DNA from: Bdellovibrionota bacterium
GTDB lineage: Bacteria > Bdellovibrionota_C > UBA2361 > JAFLCA01
Assembly: GCA_030584005.1 (NCBI GenBank)
Contig: CP129486.1
Coordinates: forward strand, 1-64,000
Length of the DNA: 64,000 bases
Reading direction: 5' to 3'
Both the position numbers and the translations under genes were made by a program. Shown here in pieces: positions 36,786 to 45,898 of this stretch. Below the pieces are notes generated by a model. That model ran no database searches and was not told the origin of the DNA. It worked only from the letters and a program-made list of their open reading frames with translations. Position 1 is the first letter of the stretch. Each line of letters begins with the position of its first letter.

Positions 36786-39287
36786 CTATGCGGAGGCGAG
36801 ATCTATGGCCTGCGGCGCCGTGCGGGGCGCGCTCTTTCCTTCGCGCGCCTTATCGATTAGGGCCTGAGCGAAGGGCGCGATCACCCGCTTCCAGGATAAT
36901 GTCTCCGCACTCCAGCAGCGGATCTGTTGACGATCAAAGCGGCTTGGGGCCTGTGCGAGTTCATTTATCATCGTCGGCAGCGCCGACAATTCCTTATACA
37001 GCAGGCCTCGATCGGAGCTCACAAGGGCTTTGAGACTCCCGCGAGCCGGTGCGACAAGAGGCACACCGAAGTCGAGCGCCAGAATGGCGGAACCGGAATT
37101 GAGAATGGTCTGGCTTAAAAGGAGTGCGTAATCAGCAGCCGCATAGAAGTACTGCACCTCCCAATCATCAATTCTTCTGGGGACCAGAACTACTTTCTCT
37201 CCCAACGCTTCGAGCTGCGCTTTCAGCTCAGGGGTGAGTCCCTTGGGGTCTCCGACTACCAGGAAGGTGACCTGCGCTGCCTGGCATTGCTGGGCGAGCT
37301 CAACGAGGGAGGAGATCCCCTTGTACCCCCTAATCTGGCCGAACAGAAGGAACACAACCTTGTCTGCGGCGATCCCCAATCGGGCACGGGCCTCCTCTGA
37401 CGACACCTGCGCCGGATAATAGCCTGCGTAACTGCCGTGCGGGGTCACAATCGCCTTTTCGCGCGGGATCTCTATTCCATGTGCCTTCAGCAGTTCAAAT
37501 GTCTCTTCGGTATGCAGGTGGATAACTGAGGCATTGCGCGCCAACCATGATCGGAACTCGATCTCTACTTCCGGGAAGGCCGCCTCGTGCGGCAGTACAT
37601 TGTGAAGGGTCCACGCCAAAACCCCGCCACGCTGTACGAAGCGAGCGAGGGTCTCTTCGACCAGCCGCACCCGTGATCGGCTCTCTTCGACACTACTCGC
37701 AGCCTGCGATATTGGAGCGGTCCAGTGCAGGTGGAAGATATCGAGCTCCTCCAGCTCTTGCATATGGTTCACGGCCGCCGAGCTAATTCCGTACTCTTCC
37801 AGGGCGAAGGAGAGCAGATGCTGATAGGGGTTGTCGAGGTACGGTGGATAGAACGCGAGCTGCAGCGGCCTGGCCTGTTGAAGCGGCTTTGACAGATCGA
37901 AGATAGTTCGGATCGGCTCGTTGTAGCTCCTTTGATCGCCCAGAAATTCCTCGAACTGCTCTGCACGCACGGCCCAGGAATGATGCGCCACTACTGCCTG
38001 CCGGCCCGCAGTGCCTAAACGGTGGCGCAGCGCGGGATCCTCGCATATGTTCCGCACAGCCGACTGTAACGAAGCGGCGTCTTTGTAAAAGAGCTGTGTC
38101 CCTTCGAGAATGGGGTCCTTTTCAATCGGTTCATTACACAGAACCGGCAGTCCGCAGGAGAGCGACTCAAACACCCGTGAGTTGACATTGCCATAGGGCC
38201 GGGTAACTTCATTGTAACAATCGATACACACCTTGGCGCTGTTGTAGAGCTTAACGAGCTCGAAGTACGGAAGGGCGGCCCGGTAGAACCGTGCCAACGG
38301 CCGCTGCGGCCCGTCCTCATACAGCTTGCCGAACACCGCCAAGTCAAAGCTCGGATCAAGTGAATCAAGGATGTCAAAGATCTCCCGTTTGTTACCCCAA
38401 TAGTTAATCGTTGAGATGGCGTCAAAGGCCTGCGACGAGAGCCCCGGTCCTGGAGCGAAGAGCTCATGTTCCGCGGCCAGCCTAAGCAGTCCTGAAGGTC
38501 TCGAGAGCACCCCTTGCAGCCGCTGCAACGAAGGAAGCGAGGAACAAAGATAGGCGTCGTACCGTAGAAGCGATGGGCTCTGCAGCCACTCATCTATACC
38601 GTTACGCATCCAGGCCACCCGCAATGGACCGCCGCTGTGGGAGGCGCGCCGCTCGAGGAAGGGAACATGGGTCGGCAGCATGGCCACTATTACATCGGTG
38701 TCCTTGGGACAACGCAGCCACTGCTCGGTAGGCCAGAAGACGACCCCAAACCCGGCCTTGGCCAATCGGTATCCCAACCCGACCGCGACGTAGAGATCGC
38801 CGCGCCCCGAGTCAAGGTCATCACTCGAGACAAGGAAGCAGACGTTCCCTTTGGTTGCCGCACTGGGGTATCCATCGTACTCCAGCAAATTCCTATAACG
38901 ATCCTCGAACACATTCTCTGCGCATCGAAATGCACGCGGCGGCTCGGCCTGGACTAGTCCCCCATCCGACCCGCCGATTACAAATGAGCGCCCATCATCA
39001 AAAAGCACACGCACGCGCAGCGGCCTAGGCGCCGAAAAGTTCGGAATGCGCAGATCAAATCCGGTGTGCTCGTGCAAGGTGGGATAGTGACCGCGAAAGG
39101 CTGCGTGCACGTCGGGACGCGCGGTATTGGTCTGCCCCCTCCACACCACTCGATCATCTAATGTTTCAAGCTGCACGGTCAAAGGAACCCCTGGCTTCTC
39201 AGTCGAGAAGCACCAGCCGTAACAGAAGAATGTGAAGCGGTCGAATCCGCAGCGATTGAGATCAAATTTTAATTCAGGAAATTGCAT
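36786..39287 (-). CDS. Two-domain glycosyltransferase (CgeB-like plus GT4-like)
   Basis: An 833-residue protein. The first 120 residues are a beta-rich domain (CGFDRFTFFCYGWCFSTEK). Residues about 150-445 are a glycosyltransferase related to the CgeB/DUF3880 group, with YGNVNSRVFESLSCGLPVLC as the donor-binding end. Residues about 460-820 are a GT4-type domain (IHLHWTAP, LAWTLHNVLPHEA, VVFLLFGQIRGYKGISSLVE, LNSGSAILALDFGVPLVAP). Two transferases in one chain suggest it adds two sugars of one repeating unit. It is the last gene of the operon that starts with the ABC exporter; its start is 3 bases after the preceding stop. Confidence 0.82.
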   Translation of the reverse strand: MQFPELKFDLNRCGFDRFTFFCYGWCFSTEKPGVPLTVQLETLDDRVVWRGQTNTARPDVHAAFRGHYPTLHEHTGFDLRIPNFSAPRPLRVRVLFDDGRSFVIGGSDGGLVQAEPPRAFRCAENVFEDRYRNLLEYDGYPSAATKGNVCFLVSSDDLDSGRGDLYVAVGLGYRLAKAGFGVVFWPTEQWLRCPKDTDVIVAMLPTHVPFLERRASHSGGPLRVAWMRNGIDEWLQSPSLLRYDAYLCSSLPSLQRLQGVLSRPSGLLRLAAEHELFAPGPGLSSQAFDAISTINYWGNKREIFDILDSLDPSFDLAVFGKLYEDGPQRPLARFYRAALPYFELVKLYNSAKVCIDCYNEVTRPYGNVNSRVFESLSCGLPVLCNEPIEKDPILEGTQLFYKDAASLQSAVRNICEDPALRHRLGTAGRQAVVAHHSWAVRAEQFEEFLGDQRSYNEPIRTIFDLSKPLQQARPLQLAFYPPYLDNPYQHLLSFALEEYGISSAAVNHMQELEELDIFHLHWTAPISQAASSVEESRSRVRLVEETLARFVQRGGVLAWTLHNVLPHEAAFPEVEIEFRSWLARNASVIHLHTEETFELLKAHGIEIPREKAIVTPHGSYAGYYPAQVSSEEARARLGIAADKVVFLLFGQIRGYKGISSLVELAQQCQAAQVTFLVVGDPKGLTPELKAQLEALGEKVVLVPRRIDDWEVQYFYAAADYALLLSQTILNSGSAILALDFGVPLVAPARGSLKALVSSDRGLLYKELSALPTMINELAQAPSRFDRQQIRCWSAETLSWKRVIAPFAQALIDKAREGKSAPRTAPQAIDLASA

Positions 39288-39290
39288 ATC

Positions 39291-41420
39291 TTACCCTAGC
39301 CGCAGCTCCCGCAGGTCTTGCGGCCCCTTGACCCCAGCCAGTCCATCGTGCACGGCCCGCGAAACGACCTCTTCGAACACTGGCAGCTTGGCTCGGTCGA
39401 TATGCGTTACCTTCTTGCGGTAGGCATCTACGAACTCATGATGCACCGCGATAAAATCATTAAACTGAGTGCCGAACCATTTCCGCACAAACTGGATGCG
39501 ATTGCGCAAAAAGTAATAAAGGTAGTGATTCTTTGGCAGCCCGCCGCCTCCTGTCGAAGACTGCAGATGCAGCACCTCGGCGTCAGGGGCAAGCACCAGC
39601 CGCCAGCCTTTGCTGCGCGCTTCCATGCTCCAGTCGGAATCCTCGAAGTACAGAAAGTACTCTTCCGGAATCAAGCCGACATGCCTGAGGCAGCGCGCAT
39701 GAAAGAGCATGCAACAGCCGGTCACAAGCTCGAGCGAACGCGCGCGCAGCGTGGCGGGATCAATCGCGCGATCGCCTAGCCCAATGTGGCGGGGCACGCC
39801 GCAGAGCGGATCGATCTCAGCGCCCGCATACCAGACTGTTTCGCCCTTCTCCCCCTTGAAAATGACGGGGCTTACCACTCCTATATCGCTTCGCCCTTCA
39901 AAGTAGCGCAGCATCCGTGCGAGAGTGGCCGGGCGCAGCCGCGCATCCGGATTCAACACCATCAGGAACTCAAATCCCCGCTCTAATCCGGCCTGAAGCC
40001 CTATGTTGTTGCCTCCTGCAAATCCCAGATTCTCCTCTGACCAAATTACCTCTACCCCTGCCCCCTCACTCGAACTAAGGAAGTTCTGGAGCACCGCGCG
40101 TTCAGCAGCACTCGAATGATTATCCACAACCACGATCGTGGTAGCGATCTCTTGAGCTCTGAGGGCGGCGACTGCCTCTGCAACGTCGTGCGAACAGTTG
40201 TAGTTTACAAGTACGACCCATACCGGAGCCGCCGTTGTCCTGCCGATTGCACGTCCCACATAGCGATTGCTGATTCCGAGGCTGTTGTTGCCGGCGGAGA
40301 AATGGCGGCCACGCTGTTCTCTGGGTAGCAATGCGATCGGCTGCATTCCGAAGTCGCATTCCTTCCAGGTGTATCCGCTCTGTTCGACCACGGCTAAGAT
40401 CCACTTTTCGATGGCACCATGTATTTGCTGCGCGCTTAGTCGCACCAGGGATGCGGCACATGCGTCGGAAAATTCCTCCGTAATAAGCGGAGCAACTGCT
40501 TGCTGGGATATCCAGTAACAGGGAAACAAGGGTATCGCCGGGGGCTGCTCGGGCTGATCAGGAAGCATAAGCCACTGACGTAGCGAGATATCGGCGAAGC
40601 TTCTTCCATTCTGCTCCTGGATTGCCCCATACCGAGGCAGCAGAATTCCAAGCTGCTGATCTGATTCAAAGGCTTTCACTGCCAGCAGCGCGCCGGAGTC
40701 ATCACAACACAAAAGCTCCTCAAGAAGCGGCTCTACGAGCGGCTGCTCCAATGAGCTGAGGGCGCTGAGGGGGAGTCTACACACAAGCTCACTTTGAGCT
40801 AGGGTGCGCCAACTCGCCTCAGCCACTCCAAACAGATCCTTGGTCGATCGGGCAAGCAGTCGAAAGCCGGGGAAATAGGTCGAGGCCTGGGCCACAAACT
40901 CATCCGCTGCCCCCTCGAGTGCGTACACCTTCACGGTACGAGGATACTTAAGCCTATTATAGCATTTGGAGAGGGAGACCAGGGTTTCGGGGGGGCACTG
41001 ATCGATAAGCAGCGCCACACTCACTACGGCCTCTCGACGGGGGAGAAACGCCCTCTGTGCCGCTTCTCTCTCGTTTGCAGTACCAAGCAGGGCACGCGGC
41101 CAGCGTCCCTCGTTGCGTCCGTAGCGAAGATAGTGCACGAGCGGATTAATCCCCGCACGTGCCACGTCGCGATAGGTCCCTCGATAGTACTGGGAGTCGA
41201 AGCGCGCAGACGGGTTTCGTCCCTCCACTCCGCCATGCAGCACGAAATGCAGCAGCGGCCAGTGCACCCGTCCCCTCAAGTCCTCATACTGCGCGAAGTA
41301 GTACTGCGAGTCGAAGTACCCGCTGCGCCGGAGGAGGATCAGATCCTGCAGCAGCCTCAGCGCATAGCGCGGCCGCCTGAACAGTTGTGCACCTTTCTTC
41401 ACTGACGACAACCCAGCCAT
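39291..41420 (-). CDS. GT2 glycosyltransferase with N-terminal FDxxYY repeats
   Basis: A 709-residue protein. The N-terminus (about 30-110) has two copies of the FDSQYY...NPL.HYL..G..EGR.P module, common in rhamnan and O-antigen transferases. The GT2 domain begins near 395 with VWVVLVNYNCSHDVAEAVAA, then IVVVDNHSS, and NPDARLRP as metal motif; LVTGCCMLFHARCLRHVGLI and YFEDSDWSMEARSKGWRLV are typical of rhamnosyltransferases (WbbL-like). The middle part (120-390) shows no clear domain. It lies between the ABC ATPase and the two-domain glycosyltransferase and is probably co-transcribed with both. Confidence 0.85.
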   Translation of the reverse strand: MAGLSSVKKGAQLFRRPRYALRLLQDLILLRRSGYFDSQYYFAQYEDLRGRVHWPLLHFVLHGGVEGRNPSARFDSQYYRGTYRDVARAGINPLVHYLRYGRNEGRWPRALLGTANEREAAQRAFLPRREAVVSVALLIDQCPPETLVSLSKCYNRLKYPRTVKVYALEGAADEFVAQASTYFPGFRLLARSTKDLFGVAEASWRTLAQSELVCRLPLSALSSLEQPLVEPLLEELLCCDDSGALLAVKAFESDQQLGILLPRYGAIQEQNGRSFADISLRQWLMLPDQPEQPPAIPLFPCYWISQQAVAPLITEEFSDACAASLVRLSAQQIHGAIEKWILAVVEQSGYTWKECDFGMQPIALLPREQRGRHFSAGNNSLGISNRYVGRAIGRTTAAPVWVVLVNYNCSHDVAEAVAALRAQEIATTIVVVDNHSSAAERAVLQNFLSSSEGAGVEVIWSEENLGFAGGNNIGLQAGLERGFEFLMVLNPDARLRPATLARMLRYFEGRSDIGVVSPVIFKGEKGETVWYAGAEIDPLCGVPRHIGLGDRAIDPATLRARSLELVTGCCMLFHARCLRHVGLIPEEYFLYFEDSDWSMEARSKGWRLVLAPDAEVLHLQSSTGGGGLPKNHYLYYFLRNRIQFVRKWFGTQFNDFIAVHHEFVDAYRKKVTHIDRAKLPVFEEVVSRAVHDGLAGVKGPQDLRELRLG

Positions 41421-41461
41421 AACACTCAGCCGCAGTCTCTGCTTACCTGGAAATGCCCGCT

Positions 41462-42301
41462 TTACCCATGTGGAACTGCAGCCGCTCCATTGGTGCTGGC
41501 GAGCCTCGTTTCATAATTCTTGTCTCTATACACCTCAGCAGCGGTTTTAGGGTCGCCGCAGAACAGCGCGCGTCCCTTGGAAAGAACGAGAGCCTGCTTA
41601 GCCATTGAGGTGATCGTGCCCATACTGTGACTGACCATAATGATCGTCTTGCCCTGGGCCAGGTAGCGATCGAAGACCGCCCGGCATTTCTTCTGGAATC
41701 GCTCGTCTCCCACCGCCAGGACCTCGTCAACTAACAAGATGTCAGGGTCGCGATCAATCGCCACGCTGAACCCCAGCCGGGCTGCCATTCCTGAGGAGTA
41801 GTACTTAATGGGGGTAAAGGCGAACTCCTCGAGTTCAGCGAACTTCAAAATATCGGGGGTGCGCGCGCGCATCTCTTCGCTTGAACGTTTATAGAGGGAG
41901 CCGTTAAGGACGATATTCTCGACCGCGTTTAACTCTGAATCGAAACCGGCACCGAGCTGCAGAAGCGAGTCAACTCTGCCTCGTACGATGACTTCGCCAC
42001 GGGCGGGCTTCAGCACTCCCGCAATAACCCGCAAAAGAGTGCTCTTCCCGGCGCCGTTACTGCCGATGATGCCGAATACCTCACCACGCGGCACGCAAAA
42101 CGAAACATTAGAAAGCGCTTCGAAGGAGGAGTAGTAGCGCAATCTGCCCTTACGAACGGCGTTCATCAGGGTTTCTTTGAGCGATGTAGGACGCTCCACG
42201 TAAGAACGAAAGTGCACACTAACGCCCCGCACCTCCACGGCTGGGAGCCCCGACGTCACGGAGGCAGAGGATTGGGTATTCGCACTCTCGATCATGCTCA
42301 T
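41462..42301 (-). CDS. Polysaccharide ABC exporter, ATP-binding subunit (Wzt-like)
   Basis: A 279-residue ATPase of the O-antigen/teichoic-acid exporter group. Walker A is GSNGAGKSTLL, the signature region YYSSGMAARLGFSVAI (the LSGGQ motif is replaced by YSSGM, as usual in this group), Walker B DILLVDEVLAVGD, and the switch His is in IIMVSHSMGTI. Wzt proteins with a C-terminal glycan-binding domain have more than 400 residues; this one has none, so chain length control may lie elsewhere. The permease gene ends 8 bases upstream. It powers export of a lipid-linked polysaccharide made in the cytoplasm. Confidence 0.93.
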   Translation of the reverse strand: MSMIESANTQSSASVTSGLPAVEVRGVSVHFRSYVERPTSLKETLMNAVRKGRLRYYSSFEALSNVSFCVPRGEVFGIIGSNGAGKSTLLRVIAGVLKPARGEVIVRGRVDSLLQLGAGFDSELNAVENIVLNGSLYKRSSEEMRARTPDILKFAELEEFAFTPIKYYSSGMAARLGFSVAIDRDPDILLVDEVLAVGDERFQKKCRAVFDRYLAQGKTIIMVSHSMGTITSMAKQALVLSKGRALFCGDPKTAAEVYRDKNYETRLASTNGAAAVPHG

Positions 42302-42309
42302 TTACATAC

Positions 42310-43092
42310 TCAGATAAAGTACATGAACTTGTCCTGGGTCTTCTCGAAGAGCAGCAGGCCCGCCAAAAGATACAGGAGACAGAGCAGGAATGAAAATGCG
42401 TATATCCCCGGAGCAGGCAGCACCCCTAGAAACAGCAGATCCCGCATCATCTCGATTATGAAGAACATGGGATTCCATTGCACCCATGGAATGAGCCAAT
42501 CGGGAAGGTGTTGCGGCCCGTACAGCACTGGCGAAAGAAAATAGAGCGACTGAATCAGCAGACCGGTGAGGTGACGGGTGTCATCGAAAAACACGTCAGC
42601 CACGCAAAAGATGAGGGATAGACCCATCGTCGCCATGAAAAGCGGAAGCAGCACAAGGGGGAGCAGCAGCGCGGTCCAAGGAATCGGCCGGCCGAAGGCC
42701 AGCATTATCAGGAACAGCGGCACGAGTGACAGCAATAGATTAATCAAGTTCGAGATGGCGATCGAGGCAGGGAAAATGTACTTGGGCGTCGGCACCTGAT
42801 CGATGATCTTGATGTTGGCGCCGATAATACCCAAGCAACCATTGATGGTTGTGGAAAAAAATTGGAACGGGATCATGCCGACGAAGAGGAACACCGGATA
42901 ATCCGGAACCGTAGAACCGAGAATCTTTGAAAATGCAACTGCCAGCACCGCCATCATCAGGAGCGGGTAAAGCATGCTCCAGACGTAGCCTAAGACTGAT
43001 CGCTTGTAGCGCTTCTTAAGATCCCGCGCCACCGACTGACGAAGGTAGTGGCGATAGTCGATCAGTGAGGAGGCGAACGAGGTCAGCACCAT
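42310..43092 (-). CDS. Polysaccharide ABC exporter, permease (Wzm-like)
   Basis: A 260-residue ABC-2 type membrane protein with six membrane helices. The N-terminal amphipathic part (YRHYLRQSVARDLKKRYKRS) and VLGYVWSMLYPLLMMAVLAV are typical of Wzm/TagG permeases. It is the first gene of the four-gene operon permease - ATPase - GT2 - two-domain GT. The gap to the divergent methyltransferase gene (about 200 bases) should contain the promoter, but no clear boxes stand out. Confidence 0.92.
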   Translation of the reverse strand: MVLTSFASSLIDYRHYLRQSVARDLKKRYKRSVLGYVWSMLYPLLMMAVLAVAFSKILGSTVPDYPVFLFVGMIPFQFFSTTINGCLGIIGANIKIIDQVPTPKYIFPASIAISNLINLLLSLVPLFLIMLAFGRPIPWTALLLPLVLLPLFMATMGLSLIFCVADVFFDDTRHLTGLLIQSLYFLSPVLYGPQHLPDWLIPWVQWNPMFFIIEMMRDLLFLGVLPAPGIYAFSFLLCLLYLLAGLLLFEKTQDKFMYFI

Positions 43093-43290
43093 TCAGGGGG
43101 TCCCGGCTAAGGCTTAAAATGACTTGGTTTTTTACTATTCTGGGGCGCTTTTATCAATCAGGCCAGATTCCGGCCCTGGCCTGCCCCCAACCCACTGTAG
43201 AGCCAGCGAGGCAGACGGTGGAATCAGCGGGCGGAGTGATCTAGAGTCCCCCAGCAACATTGTGCCTACCCTCACGCATTCGGGTATTCT

Positions 43291-44268
43291 ATGCATCGTC
43301 TCGTTTCCGAATTTCGGACTATTGCTTCCGGCCTCCGTAAGATCCCTGGCCTGGTCGAGTCGTGCGCTCGCATCGAGGGACGAATTGAAAAACTCTCTAA
43401 GCCAAACGGCCCGCCGTCCGCGGCCTCCCCCGCAGGCGCATCGGCTGAGTTCGTGCCGGCAGGCCACTTCTATTCTGTCGTGCCGTCCAAGGAGGACATT
43501 GAGCGATCGCTTGCCCAACCACGCGGCCTTCCCGGAGGCATCGACATGCGTGACAAGGAGCAATTTGAACTCCTCGAGCGTTTTGTTCCCTTCTATCGCG
43601 AGCTGCCGTTTAGTGCAGAAAAGCAGGACGGGCTGCTGTATGCCTTCGAGAATCGGATGTACAGCTATACCGATGGGATTTTTCTCTACGCGATGCTGCG
43701 CCACCTCAAGCCACGCCGCATCATCGAGGTCGGGTCAGGGTTTTCCTCCGCCGTGATTCTAGACACAAAGAAGCTTTTCTTGGCGCCCTCGACCGATATT
43801 ACCTTCATAGAGCCATTCACCAAGAGTCTGCGTTCGGTGGTGCCTGCTCCTATTTTGGATACGGTAACGGTGATCGAGCAGCCGCTGCAGAACGTAGACG
43901 TGCAGCTCTTCCGGTCTCTCGGGGAGAACGATATCCTTTTCATCGATTCGACCCATGTAGTGAAGACGGGAAGCGACCTATGGTACCTTTTCGCACGCGT
44001 GCTGCCCGAGCTGGCTCCCGGTGTGGTGATTCACTTTCATGATATCTTCCACCCTTTCGAAATGCCCGCTGACTGGTTGAAGGCCGGAAGGTTCTGGAAT
44101 GAGAACTATTTCCTCGCGGCATTCCTGCAGTTCAATAGCGCATTTCGGATCGAGCTCTTCGCCACCTATTTGCATGAGAGGCATCCGGATTGGTTTGCCG
44201 CCCATATGCCCCTTTGCCTCAAGAACAAAGGGGGCAATATATGGCTACGCCGGGTGGGTCCGCGGTAG
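43291..44268 (+). CDS. SAM-dependent methyltransferase (Methyltransf_24-like)
   Basis: A 325-residue class I methyltransferase. The SAM-binding glycine loop is RRIIEVGSGFSSAVILDTKK, followed by DITFIEPFTKS (acidic end of strand 2), NDILFIDSTHVVKTGSDLWY (strand 4 with the acidic residues) and VVIHFHDIFHPFEMPADWL, all typical of the Methyltransf_24 family found in glycan clusters. The first 75 residues contain a basic helical part and a Pro/Ala-rich linker. It probably methylates a sugar in the surface glycan, perhaps as a cap. It is divergent from the exporter operon and convergent with the GT9 gene. Confidence 0.83.
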   Translation: MHRLVSEFRTIASGLRKIPGLVESCARIEGRIEKLSKPNGPPSAASPAGASAEFVPAGHFYSVVPSKEDIERSLAQPRGLPGGIDMRDKEQFELLERFVPFYRELPFSAEKQDGLLYAFENRMYSYTDGIFLYAMLRHLKPRRIIEVGSGFSSAVILDTKKLFLAPSTDITFIEPFTKSLRSVVPAPILDTVTVIEQPLQNVDVQLFRSLGENDILFIDSTHVVKTGSDLWYLFARVLPELAPGVVIHFHDIFHPFEMPADWLKAGRFWNENYFLAAFLQFNSAFRIELFATYLHERHPDWFAAHMPLCLKNKGGNIWLRRVGPR

Positions 44269-44303
44269 TGCCTGCGATCTCTTAAGACCGGGGTTCATAT
44301 GGG

Positions 44304-45683
44304 CTAATCGCGCTCATCTCCCACCGCCCGTTTTGCCTTATCCGTCTGGTACGGATGCCCATTGCGGCCGGAGAATTCTCCGACCTGCACAAGCGCAGGA
44401 CGGATGCGCGGGAGCGGTACGGTTTCTCGGTGCCAATACCCATGCACCAACGAGGGATCAAACAGGTAACCGGGTCCGCGATGCGCGCTGACGCTCGCGG
44501 GCACATGAAACGCAGCAAGTTCCGCCACCGACTGGTACACACGCTGCCATGAGATGCGCTTCAAGCACTGATTGTTGCCCCCACAGGGCGCCTCATCACT
44601 GAAATGGGTGCAGGGGGAGCAATAGATCGGTTCATACAGCTCTATCGATTTTGATCCGGCACGAGGATTGTACTGCTCTGGATTTGTGGGACCCCACAGC
44701 GAGATGGTCGGGGTATCGAATAAACGCGCCAGATGCAGCGGGCCCGAGTCGTTCGTGATGAAGACCTTTAGCTGCTGCAACAGAACACAAAATGCCGCAA
44801 TCGAGAGCGCACCGGCAGAGACACATACCGTCACCGAGGACCCCGCACACGCGGCGCGGATACGCTCCGCTCTCTCCCGCTCGGCCTTGGAGCCTACCAG
44901 CACAACCACAATCCCCCGTTCCGCAGGCAGGGCCCGAATCAGATCGATGATATACGGCTCAGGCCAGCGACGCTCTTCCTTCATGTCACTGGCGTTAGGG
45001 TTGATGCCGATCATGGTCGCTTTTGGTGAGATCCCCTGGGCCTGCATCCAGGCAAAGCATTCAGCCTCGTCTTTAACGGTCAGTCGCGGTTGCAAAGGCT
45101 GCGTTGCACCATCCAGGCCGAGCGAACGCCCCAGCTGCTGGTAGGCACGATCGACATACTCGGTGGGGTTCCAGAACACGAGATGGGTATAGAGCCCTCG
45201 TCTAAAGCGGCTCGTCACCCCCGCAAAGCCGGCCCGGTCGCGCCCCCTGCTCAGCGCCGTCATAATCGAAGAGAACTTCGAGTGGACCTCTAAATCAATC
45301 ACCAGATCAATCGGATAGCCGATGCAGTAGAGTACAAACTCGGCCACGTCCCAGGTTAGACTGAAGAGGGAGCCATCACGAATGACTTTGACCTCGTCCA
45401 CCTCGTCAAACATCTTCACCAGCTGTACACAGCCGGGGAAGGTAAGAAAAATGATGTGGGCGTCTGGATAGCGTTCTCGCAGTTCGCGCAATAGAAAAGA
45501 AGCCCGTACGATGCTGCCTAACCCCACGAACTTCATGACCAGCACCCGTCGGGGCGGGGACTGCAGGGAGTGGTCCCGTCCGAGTATGGCGCCGAGCATA
45601 CGCGCACACATATTCAGGAGCCAGGCAATGGGCCCCCCTACCATGTGGTCTATCGTTTGACGGGCATGAAAGCTAATCGACAT
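44304..45683 (-). CDS. Glycosyltransferase family 9 (heptosyltransferase-like)
   Basis: A 459-residue GT9 protein. RRVLVMKFVGLGSIVRASFL is the family N-terminus, VIDLEVHSKFSSIMTALSRG the acceptor region, and ITNDSGPLHLARLFDTPTIS with LWGPTNPEQYNP the donor-binding region of ADP-heptose transferases. A short hydrophobic segment near the start (VGGPIAWLLNMCARMLGAIL) may attach it to the membrane. A Cys-rich part YCSPCTHFSDEAPCGGNNQC near residue 355 is often present in GT9 enzymes. The last 50 residues extend past the usual end. It may act in lipopolysaccharide core or related glycan synthesis. Confidence 0.85.
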   Translation of the reverse strand: MSISFHARQTIDHMVGGPIAWLLNMCARMLGAILGRDHSLQSPPRRVLVMKFVGLGSIVRASFLLRELRERYPDAHIIFLTFPGCVQLVKMFDEVDEVKVIRDGSLFSLTWDVAEFVLYCIGYPIDLVIDLEVHSKFSSIMTALSRGRDRAGFAGVTSRFRRGLYTHLVFWNPTEYVDRAYQQLGRSLGLDGATQPLQPRLTVKDEAECFAWMQAQGISPKATMIGINPNASDMKEERRWPEPYIIDLIRALPAERGIVVVLVGSKAERERAERIRAACAGSSVTVCVSAGALSIAAFCVLLQQLKVFITNDSGPLHLARLFDTPTISLWGPTNPEQYNPRAGSKSIELYEPIYCSPCTHFSDEAPCGGNNQCLKRISWQRVYQSVAELAAFHVPASVSAHRGPGYLFDPSLVHGYWHRETVPLPRIRPALVQVGEFSGRNGHPYQTDKAKRAVGDERD

Positions 45684-45898
45684 CTACATTCCATCTGTGC
45701 GAGGTTGCCAACCATCGAGTATGCATGAGCTAAGGATCTGAAGCTACTGAGAGCCACACTGCGGGCCGAACCCATTTATTATTGGGGGGTTAGCAAAGTG
45801 CTGGTATTAGCAAGAGCCTGCCTGACCCTGGAAGCTGTTTCTTACATAGCATTTGGGGATGGGGGCTCGGCTTCACGGAATGTCCTAGAACGCCCAGG